Positions 22,103 through 64,000 of a DNA stretch of 64,000 nucleotides are shown here, in pieces (position 1 is the first letter of the stretch; each line of letters begins with the position of its first letter). The translations under genes and the position numbers were made by a program. The stretch is from Axinella damicornis (Eukaryota; Porifera; Demospongiae; Axinellida; Axinellidae), in NCBI GenBank assembly GCA_963931865.1, contig OZ007506.1, positions 11,843,301 to 11,907,300 of the forward strand. Reading direction: 5' to 3'. The notes under the pieces were generated by a model, which saw only the letters and a list, made by a program, of their open reading frames with translations, had not been told where the DNA came from and did not search any database.

Positions 22103-24461
22103 GCCTCGTTCCCAGGCCGTTTTGAGAGGGAGTCATGGTCTGGCAACTTCCGTGAGTTCAAACTGCTACTTCCGCTGCGAGAGTTGGAAGACCAATCACA
22201 TTTCAGAAAGTGAGTATGATCATACAACCTCGATGTTTGCTAACACAGGAGTCCGGATCACAAGGAGAGGCAAACAACACCTTGGAGCTGCCCTGGGAAT
22301 TTCCTCTGAAGAGTACGTTGGAGAAAAGGTGAAAGAATGGACTGAGCAAATCTACGACCATCACCCTATCTCAGCCCCATGCAGCATATGCTGCTTTTAC
22401 GCATGGCCTGGCTTGGCGGTGGGCATACCTTCTTCGCACTGTTCAGGGCATCAGCCTGATGCTACGCCCCCTAGAAGATGCCATTCACCAACAATTCCTT
22501 CCCGCTCTGACTGGTTGGCCCGCCTGCAGTCCCGAGGAACGTGAGCTATTGTCACTACCTGTTCGCCTTGGTGGTTTAGGAATAAATGATCCCACAATGT
22601 CAGCACACACTGAGTTTGCTACCTCCACACAAATCTCAGCCCCCCTTGTTGCCTTGATCGTTGCCTTGATCATTGCCCAAGAAAACAAATATTCCATTGA
22701 TCAACGAGAGCTTAGAAAAATCAAGGCAGACACAAAATCACTCAACCGCAGGAGACTAGAAGAAAGAGCCAAGGAGCTGAAGAAAGAATTTAACTCTTTA
22801 GGGCCTAAATTTATTTCTCTAGGTCATTTTCAGTCTATAGAACACTTAAACATACCCTAATTTCTGTTCCCTGGCGTTGCTGGGCTCGAAACTGCTCACA
22901 CAGGTAATTTCAGCTACACTAAGCATATACGTGACTTAACCACACCCACCAACTAACGAACTTGCAATCAAGCCTCCCGAGAAGTAGCCAACCTGCCGTA
23001 GCTAAAAAACTGACCATGAACACTGGAAATGGAGGGCCTACAAGGCAAGACAGCTACTTTCTAAGTCCATTTATGCTTAAAACCCGAGAAATGGCCTACC
23101 CGGCTCCAACCAAGGGCCGTTCAAAGCTGAGCCCAAACGCGGCCATGCTGTTTGCACCCTTCGGGTGCACCCACCCACCTCCCCCTGCCCCGCCCTTTCT
23201 GCTGGCGCAGAGCCTATCTCTCAAGGACATTGCCGGATGTGACATCATGAAGCTGAAAGTCTCACGTTGCAGATATGCAACGTTAGATCTTAAAGGGTTA
23301 AACCACCATTACAGCGAACCATCGATCAAGCAACGGAGAAAGGAGCCTCTATATACCTGGCTCTCAGTCCTCCCAATCGATGAACATGGTTTCAGTCTCC
23401 ACAAGGGGGCCTTCCGCGATGCTCTGTGCCTAAGATATGCTTGGCAAATCCCACGACTACCTCAGACATGTGCATGCGGGAACAATTTTGATGTCAATCA
23501 TGCCATGATCTGCCCGAAAGGTGGATTCCCAAGCATTCGTCACAACAAAGTGAGAGACCTCACAGCCGATCTGCTGACCGAGGTGTGTCACGATGTTGAG
23601 ATAGAGCCGAAAATGCAAGAGCTAACAGGAGAACACCTTTTGCTCCGGACAGCCAACACAGAGGATGGAGCTCGGTTGGACATAAAGGCACGGAGTTTTT
23701 GGGAGAACAGGTGGCAATGTGCATTCTTTGACATAAGGGTGTTCTATCCAAACGCGCAAAGCAACCAATCGACCTCTGCCAACACCAAACATGAAGCCGA
23801 AAAGAAGAGGACCTATGGCCAACGTGTTCGTGAAGTGGAGCACGGATCTTTCACTCCCCTAGTCTTTGCCTCGACTGGCGGAATGGGAAAGGAGGTAACC
23901 ATCTGCTACAAACGTATCGCCTCTCTCCTTGCCCTCAAGAGGAATGCAACCTACTCACACATGATGGCCTGGATTCGCTGCCGCCTCTCATTTGCTATGC
24001 TCCGTTCCTCACTCATGTGCATTCGTGGCACCCGCTCACACCTCCACCGTGCCACCAAAAGCAGTGAAATCGATGTTCGATGTGAGAGTCGCTTGTCCTG
24101 AACAGTATTTTTGCCTATTCTGCACATTTTCATATTTTGTATAATACTTTTTCCTCTTCCATGTACTATTAGGAGAGCATATGAAATAATTATGTCATCA
24201 CATTTCAGATTGCTGTCACATGACAAAAGTAAACCGAATTGCGTCATGCGGTGAAACGTCGCAGTCACGCCCATTGATCACTTCGTCTTCTGCCTGCGTT
24301 CTGTCGCAGAACCTGCGTAAAAAGTTGCTTCCACGAGCAGGAAAGGACTGTTCTCAGCCGGTGAAAATATGCAATTGCTGTGACATTACATCCTTAAACA
24401 GTTTGAACTCTTGGAAGTTGCAAGGCCGTTTCTCCCTCCCAAAACGGCCTGGGAACGAGGC
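22103..24461. mobile_element. TIR-bounded element carrying a retrotransposon fragment
   Basis: The left end GCCTCGTTCCCAGGCCGTTT and the right end AAACGGCCTGGGAACGAGGC are exact inverted copies of 20 bp. Similarity continues through GCAACTTCC and GAGTTCAAACTG for about 65 bp. The interior holds the 3' part of a non-LTR retroelement. The simplest reading is a MITE into which a 5'-truncated retroelement inserted. Transposon capture of the fragment is the alternative. Confidence 0.7.
22240..24101 (+). pseudogene. 5'-truncated non-LTR retrotransposon polyprotein, 3' part
   Basis: Fragments in different frames show the end of a reverse transcriptase region (LLSLPVRLGGLGIND near 22550) and, from 22962 to the stop at 24099-24101, a 379-codon frame. 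That frame carries WLSVLPIDEHGFSLHKGAF, a CCHC-type knuckle (CACGNNFDVNHAMIC), GGFPSIRHNKVRDLTADLL and a segment with spaced acidic residues (EDGARLDIKA...FFDIRVF) compatible with a restriction-like endonuclease. CCHC plus restriction-like endonuclease at the C-terminus is the layout of R2/NeSL-type elements. A frameshift near 22400-22460 and a gap around 22860-22960 break the gene. The N-terminal RT is missing. Confidence 0.6.
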
Positions 24462-24760
24462 CCCACCCCCTAACCCCATGCAGCCCCTCCTACCCACCTA
24501 GCCCCAACCCCTAACCCCATGCAGCCCCTCCTACCCACCTAGCCCCAACCCCTACCCCCAGGCCTGCCCCCCACCCCCCAGGCTTGCCCCACCCCCCAGG
24601 CTTGCCCCACCCCCCAGGCTTGCCCCACCCCCCCAGGCTTGCCCCACCCCCCCAGGCTTGCCCCACCCCCCCAGGCTTGCCCCACCCCCCCAGGCTTGCC
24701 CCACCCCCCCAGGCTTGCCCCACCCCCCAGGCTTGCCCCACCACCCAAGCAGTGAAAGGT
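24462..24760. repeat. C-rich minisatellite (about 20-bp CCCCAGGCTTGCCCCACCCC units)
   Basis: About nine copies of CCAGGCTTGCCCCACCCCC run from 24555 to 24745. They are preceded by two copies of a 43-bp unit (AACCCCATGCAGCCCCTCCT...). The complementary strand is G-run-rich and could form G-quadruplexes. The long open frames on both strands are by-products. Confidence 0.85.
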
Positions 24761-25744
24761 AGAGCAAAGGTAAGGTTAGGGTGAGGGCTCACCTCACCTT
24801 AACCTCACCCGAGCACTACCTAACCCGAATGACTTCGGCACTGCGGACCCTCTTTATATACCCGCAGAAGCCGGCCGGCAACGCGCGCGCCGGTAGGCCC
24901 TAATGCTTTTATTTGATTGGTTGGTTCACATTTTGGCGCGAAAATAATGTCAGCTGTTCACGGCCCGGGTAGACCGGTAGCCAATGGCGGGCGTGTTTTT
25001 GTCTCTGTCGATCTTCTTTGGTCTCGAATGGCGTTGGCCTCCTCAGGTAGGCCCTCTGCTAACTTGACTCCGAATGCTGTTCCGACGGATCGTGGGTCCC
25101 AGGCCGCTTGGGAACAAGTTTGAACGCTGGGCGTCTGGGACGTCCGGACTTAAGCTCCATTTCTCCATCTCGTTGAAGGTGAGTAGGAGGGGAGAATGGG
25201 GGGTGGAGAAGAAGACAAGCCACACTGGTAGGAGGGAACAACTCTCCTGTACGTTTTGGGGGTTAATAATACTGTACAGACTCCAGAGATGACCATACTG
25301 GCTAGTTGTGAATCTAGACAGAATTTTGCGTGCAGGTGACCTGTCTACAGTGGAAACAGTTCGGATACAGAGAGTATGGTTCACCTAGGATATACATAGA
25401 GTATAAGTTGGGATGGCCCAGACCTCTGCCAGACCTGATAGAAATATAGGACCCGCAAAAATGAATGTATTGTGAGCCAAACTGTATAGCTATCTGTGGA
25501 TGTTGCCAAGTCTCTAATGACCCCAGAAACACAGTACAGTGCAGGTGATTACCGATTCTTTGTGTCACAAGGAAGTAGTGGCTGTTCAGGAGAGTGATGG
25601 GTTCCTGATGAGACACAGACTGTACCCCCTTCAATCCACACTCATACCAGCTAGTACTGGGTTTCCACTGCTTACAGAAGGTATTGTACAATACATTATT
25701 TCGGTTCAATGTATGTGTACGTTATGTCTATGGGAAGGTGGGGT
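24761..25744. other. No recognisable gene
   Basis: GC-rich start (to about 25150), then ordinary sequence. Short frames on both strands have no motif. The stretch GGTAAGGTTAGGGTGAGGGC near 24770 is purine-rich but too short and irregular to call telomeric. Confidence 0.45.
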
Positions 25745-25992
25745 GTACATATAATACTGCTGATTGCGTTGACCTTGCAAATTCAAAGTGTGAAGTGCTG
25801 TGCACTTGGTGGGTTTCTAATTGAGTTAGCTATGGTCAATAGTGTACAACCCTAGCAGTGCAAAAGCAGTGGGTAGTGCACTTTGCTGCATGTGCATTGG
25901 TAGCGTTGCTGACCATAACTCAATTAGAACCCCCCCCCCCCCCCCCCCCCCCGCTTTGAATTTGCAAGGTCAACGCAATCAGCAGTATGTAC
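25745..25992. mobile_element. ~248-bp MITE with ~38-bp TIRs
   Basis: The left end has GTACATATAATACTGCTGAT and then TGCGTTGACCTTGCAAATTC. The right end is its reverse complement (GAATTTGCAAGGTCAACGCA...CAGTATGTAC). A C homopolymer sits at about 25930-25953, next to a TAGCTATGGTCA / TGACCATAACTCAATTAGAA inner inverted repeat. Confidence 0.8.
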
Positions 25993-26454
25993 AGAGAACT
26001 TATTGAACGTCGGTACTCTGGCTGCAAATATGCAGCGTGAAGCCGGCTCATTCAGCGCTCGACCATTAGCTGTGTGGAGACCGATAGTAGCCATGTTTTG
26101 ACAGTCTATGTGAACAGTAAGTGTTGAGAATGATTCATACAAACCTGGAAATTAGGGTCGTTTTGGCAATCAGTTCGGCCACTTCTCAGAGAGGCCATTG
26201 AACAGCCGTCTTGGTGTATCACCCGGAACCTGGTGCGATTCCGGAGTCTTTGAGCAGGAATAAAATGGCTGTTGTGTAGTACGGGCGACGCAATAACGCT
26301 GTAACAGTCTACCTCAACGTACCTGACAAAATATACCAGGCTCTCCCCCTTTCTCTCAATTTCTGTTCATGCTGTGGCGCCACTGCTGACATGGACACTG
26401 TTAGCCTTGTCGCAGATTTCAGTCATCCTTTCAATGTCCTCACATCTTGCTCGT

Positions 26455-26998
26455 GCAGGGCCGTAGCCGCCGGTCCGGTTGGTCCGGTTTCAACCGGACC
26501 ACTTTTGAGGTAAAAAAAAACTTTCAGCAATAGAGCTATTATAGGTTAGTGCAATTGCGCATATATGGCGCGGCAGACAGCCACCGTTTTTGCTTGTGCT
26601 TGCATGGTGATCGATACGAAGATGGCTGTGAATAGCTTGAAACTGTCACTTCCTAGTCTTTCTGATGAGCCCCATCATCCCAAGAACGTTGAGTTTCCAA
26701 AGCGAACTTTTGGTAAGTCGAGACCTGTGCTGTGCTCAGCACAGAGCTGGTACGACGATGTATATACGCGCGCAAGGTGCCTTTTCAGCAAACAGGAAGC
26801 GTTGAGTCTGCATGTGGCATGTCACCGTAGCAATAGATATCCATGCTCTAGCTAGCAAGCACTGTGCCGACACTTGCAGATCTAGACCCCGGTTGCCACA
26901 TTCTTACCCAAGAGCATCAGAAACCACCTCAGAAGGCCAGAAATCCCTAAAATTTCCAAGCGTACAGCCCTCGTTGCCATGCTATTACTAATACTTGT
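26455..26998 (+). pseudogene. hAT transposase N-terminal fragment in a deleted element
   Basis: An open frame from 26565 has PHHPKNVEFPKRTFGK followed by CSAQSWYDD. This resembles the start of hAT/TTF-zinc-finger transposases (a 'PxxPxxxxFPKRxFG...SWxxxW' pattern recalled from the family). It then runs into unrelated sequence and stops at 26853-26855. Possible ends are CAGGGCCGTAGC at 26455 and TACAGCCCT near 26985. No catalytic part remains. Confidence 0.4.
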
Positions 26999-28003
26999 TG
27001 AAGTACCATTGCTAAGGTGTTATATATAATATCCCATAGTGTTGCTTTGCTCGACACTATCTCTGGAAGGAACAGGCAGACAGTCTGCGCACTTGTTCTG
27101 GCTATCTGGTTTGTACTCAATCGTGTATGTATGCTGCATCCTTGCTGCTGTCAGTCCTGACACCCCTTGGTTGTGACCCAACATCTTGCAGAGCGGCTGG
27201 TGATATTAATGTGAACTCCCTTCCACATACATGACATTGTAGGTATTGGTTGGCATTGAAGATGTGGTCCATGCTTCAACACCTGCAGTGACACTTGTAC
27301 TTCTCTGATATTTTCACCTGTTGTGTGGCAGCACTGTCTGAGCCTGCATTCCCCTCTTCAATCTTCAACCCTTCTGACTTCCTTGGCCAGTTATGGCTTC
27401 CATCGGCCTTGCTCGCTAGAGCGTGGCAGATTGGCAACTTGGAGCAGTTCATTGTAATTAGAATCCCAGGATTTCAGACAAACCCGAAGGGCAAACGTTT
27501 GTACATTTTTGAGTTCTTCTCTAGCTATAGGTGGATTCCATGCACTTGCTGGCATTTGAACAATTTTCACGGTATATTGTTGGTCGTGTGCAACCATTTT
27601 TTCTTGATAATTTCATTCATCAGCCAGTGGTGTCGGGCTCACTTAGGGTCTTGCATGAGTTTGGCATAGGCCTTCTGCCCTATCTGTGTGCCTCTTGTCA
27701 ACAGGAGGCCCATGCATGACACAAATCTCTCAGGTGTAAAATTGAGGGCATTTCCTTCCTGGGATCCTGTGAAGAAATGGGTCCTACTGAATTATATCTT
27801 ATCTCTAATCCACATGCGCTTTCCTCACAACACACACAATCACGTATACATGATCAATACATTTGTACTACAGGCCAGGTACTGTGTATTCCCTATAATT
27901 ATGCTGTCTATACCCTTGCAACCTTCCCCATGAATGATACATTCTCAACACACAGGTGCCAGTGCTCATTGTGCTGTTCCTTATCCTGGAGTTTGACTGC
28001 TTG
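26999..28003. other. No confident gene; contains short duplicated segment
   Basis: Open frames at 27295-27669 and on the reverse strand lack motifs. The segment ATTCTCAACACACAGGTGCC...GCTGTTCCTTATCCT at about 27941-27992 recurs at about 28318-28367, another small local duplication on either side of the copied RyR exon. Confidence 0.45.
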
Positions 28004-28295
28004 TAGTTGACCTTACCTGCCTCTCTCAAAATGACCATCCGTGTTTTCTTCTCTTACACACAGTCTGCCCAGCTGTCCTTCTTCCAGAATGCCGAGAGCG
28101 ACTCTATCTCCAAATACAAGGTGCTTATAACTGTAGCTGTGGATGCATGTATTAGTGTGTGCAGATGTACATCGGCACTATTGTTACCGGCATAGTGCAG
28201 CAACAAATTAAACCATTGCTACCTCGAATGATGCAAACCTGTCATTACTCAGCCAGGTAGTTCAGCCTTCAATGCTACTCGGCTAGTCTCCATAA
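28004..28295 (+). pseudogene. Duplicated copy of RyR exon 8 with flanking intron, upstream of RyR
   Basis: The block 28004-28295 matches 30900-31185. Within it, 28064-28120 corresponds to RyR exon 8 (30956-31012), with acceptor cacacag and a GT donor. The 57-nt exons differ at two sites only (TTC/TTT and GCC/GCT), both synonymous. The flanks are less similar. This copy lies 1.3 kb upstream of the RyR start codon, so it is probably a relict or an alternative upstream exon. Confidence 0.75.
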
Positions 28296-28569
28296 TCAAC
28301 TCCTTCCCCATTCATGCATTCTCAACACACAGGTTCCAGTGCTCATTGTGCTGTTCCTTATCCTCGCTTGCATGAACTGTTCAACACTCTCCAGTGATTT
28401 ACAAGGCTTAATAATCAATAGCTAGCACCTCTTTTATTTTTTGATATGCATGTGATATGCATGTGTGTGTGTGTGTGCCACGGTGTGTTCAAATCAGTTG
28501 CTTTACAACTGCACTGAGTTTGTAAGGTGCTTGATGCACACTGCGACTGAAGAGTTTGTTGGGATCAAG

Positions 28570-28910
28570 TTGAGCTGACGGACCTAGCGTACTTGCATAC
28601 TTGAAGCCTGCACAGGCCTAATGGGCTATTCCATTAAATATTCGTTCACCCCTGCAGAGGAACTGATTTTAATTCTCCCCTAGGACAGCAAATTAGCAAC
28701 ATAGTCCCTCTGGGACACAATTAAAAGGTTCCTCTATCCCATTGACCAATAATTTGGCATTAATACTCCCCAGGACACAATAATTATGCCATTTTTACCC
28801 CCTAGGACACAATTACTTGACAACACCCCCCTAGGACTTATATAACAGTCCTCTGCAGGGGGTGTACGACTATTTAATGGAATAGCCCAATAGAAGGTCC
28901 GTCAACTCAA
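28570..28910. mobile_element. TIR element(s), ~340 bp, with nested inverted ends
   Basis: The outer arms TTGAGCTGACGGACCT / AGGTCCGTCAACTCAA (one mismatch) enclose inner arms TGGGCTATTCCATTAAATA / TATTTAATGGAATAGCCCA at 28622-28889. The interior has at least four degenerate copies of CCCCTAGGACACAATTA. Non-coding. Confidence 0.75.
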
Positions 28911-29438
28911 GGTTTGTTGTAGCAAATCCTTCACAGGCAACCTGCAACACAAGAACCACATCATAGTTGAGTCCCATGCATATAATAAGCTAGCAAGTAC
29001 ACAGAATTTGAGGTTACGTGCACTACTGCAACAGACTTCATGCCTCTTCAGTTGCAAGGTAGAAGGTCACTGCATCTGGGGAGGATACAATCATGAATGG
29101 CTCCTTCCTGCTCTTGAAGTCCTCGGCGATCTCGCGAACAAGACGCTGGAAGGGCAACAGCGACGGAGAGCAACTGTGCCGAGCTTGAACGGAGATCGAA
29201 GCTTCTTCACCTTTCATTTGTAATTAAGTACGTGGGCGTACATACTCTGGTCGTACTCGAATCTCGGATTCCGGGAACCAAACTAGCTCGATCGCGCATC
29301 ACATGAGCAACTCTAGCCTCAGCTCAGATATCGATCATGTCGGATCATGTATAATTGTACTCGAGTACTCCTCGTGTTTTCTGTAAATTAATGATGCAGA
29401 CTAGACCTAAACCACAAGAACATGGGCTAGCCAAGGAG
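28911..29438. other. Region immediately upstream of the RyR start codon
   Basis: Expected to contain the RyR promoter and 5' UTR, but no TATA or initiator element is certain. A short open frame at 29008-29223 has no recognised motif. An ATG at 29422 is followed at once by a stop, so it would act as a minimal upstream frame before the RyR ATG at 29439. Confidence 0.4.
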
Positions 29439-63024
<33,586 letters not shown>

Positions 63025-63037
63025 GTGAGCTCTCTGG

Positions 63038-64000
63038 TAGCATAGTGTGTGACCTGCATTGTAGTACCCTGCCTCATTCCCATGCATAGTGTGTGACCTG
63101 CGTTGTAGTACCCAGCCTCATTCCCATGTATAGTGTGTGACCTGCGTTGTAGTACCCAGCCTCATTCCCATGCATAGTGTGTGACCTGCGTTGTAGTACC
63201 CAGCCTCATTCCCATTCATAGTGTGTGACCTGCGTTATAGTACCCAGCCTCATTCCCATGCGTAGTGTATGACCTGCGTTGTAGTACTCAGCCTCGTTCC
63301 CATGCATAGTGTGTGACCTGCATTGTAGTACCCTGCCTCATTCCTATGCATAGTGTGTGACCTGCGTTGTAGTACCCAGCCTCATTCCCATTCATAGTGT
63401 GTGACCTGCTTTATAGTACCCAGCCTCATTCCCATGCGTAGTGTATGACCTGCGTTGTAGTACTCAGCCTCATTCCCATGCATAGTGTGTGACCTGCGTT
63501 GTAGTACCCTGCCTCATTCCTATGCATAGTGTGTGACCTGCGTTGTAGTACCCAGCCTCATTCCCATTCATAGTGTGTGACCTGCGTTATAGTACCCTGC
63601 CTCATTCCCATGCATAGTGTGTGACCTGCGTTATAGTACCCAGCCTCATTCCCATGCATAGTGTGTGACCTGCGTTATAGCACCCTGCCTCATTCCCATG
63701 CATAGTGTGTGACCTGCGTTGTAGTACCCAGCCTCATTCCCATGCATAGTGTGTGACCTGCGTTATAGTACCCTGCCTCATTCCCATGCATAGTGTGTGA
63801 CCTGCGTTATAGTACCCAGCCTCATTCCCATGCATAGTGTGTGACCTGCATTGTAGTACCCAGCCTCATTCCCATGCATAGTGTGTGACCTGCGTTGTAG
63901 TACCCAGCCTCATTCCCATGCATAGTGTGTGACCTGCGTTGTAGTACCCAGCCTCATTCTCATGCATAGTGTGTGACCTGCGTTGTAGTACGCAGCCTCA
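63038..64000. repeat. 44-bp minisatellite in RyR intron 52, open to the window end
   Basis: About 22 units of TTCCCATGCATAGTGTGTGA followed by CCTGCGTTGTAGTACCCAGCCTCA, highly homogeneous, begin about 13 bp after the exon 52 donor. Variants (GCGTTATAG, ATTCATAG) alternate and suggest higher-order units. Confidence 0.95.

Noticed and set aside
22962..24101. A host gene of 379 codons
   Set aside because: Its CCHC knuckle and surrounding motifs are those of a widespread retroelement C-terminus, and RT remnants lie just upstream.
24765..24785. Interstitial telomeric repeat (GGTTAGGGTGAGGG)
   Set aside because: Only one TTAGGG-like unit is present.
24511..24792. Gly/Trp-rich or Pro-rich frames
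   Set aside because: Produced by the C-rich minisatellite in several frames on both strands.

Overview
The window is eukaryotic nuclear DNA. Coding sequence is broken into short exons with GT-AG introns, there are no operons, and transposable elements and simple repeats fill much of the rest. The main gene is a ryanodine receptor (RyR) that keeps the animal-type domain order but is clearly diverged from vertebrate RyRs as I recall them. Together with DIRS-like, hAT-like and KDZ/Zisupton-like elements this suggests an early-branching metazoan such as a sponge. That placement is an inference.

Region 1 (about 1-3.5 kb) is repeat-rich. It ends with three minus-strand exons (2660-3475) that encode the C-terminus of an unrecognised coiled-coil-rich protein.

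Region 2 (about 3.6-15.2 kb) is the most unusual part. Two huge arrays of a 9-bp unit lie in inverted orientation (CACTGTCAC-type at 3622-6192, its complement at 13215-15195). They bracket two divergent genes whose start codons are about 104 bp apart. The plus-strand gene encodes a DDE-type transposase followed by an OTU-like cysteine protease domain and a CXC-like cysteine cluster. The minus-strand, intron-containing gene encodes a P-loop ATPase resembling DUF927-type ATPases. I read this as one ~11.6-kb transposon whose ends are satellite arrays.

Region 3 (about 15.3-29.4 kb) has no recognisable host gene. It holds TIR/MITE elements (one with a clean 8-bp target duplication), a 5'-truncated non-LTR retrotransposon inside a TIR-bounded element, a hAT transposase fragment, minisatellites, and a duplicated copy of RyR exon 8 with its splice sites.

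Region 4 (29.4-63.0 kb) is the 5' two-thirds of RyR on the plus strand. I traced 52 exons (9,963 nt, 3,321 codons, all junction phases consistent). They cover the N-terminal IP3R/RyR domain, MIR, RIH, three SPRY domains and two pairs of RyR repeats. The central EF-hand region and the pore lie beyond the window. The introns hold a broken DIRS-like retroelement, Ty3/Gypsy integrase debris, several MITEs with visible target duplications, two pairs of dispersed inverted repeats, and long polypyrimidine, GT/CA and minisatellite tracts. The window ends in a 44-bp minisatellite inside RyR intron 52.
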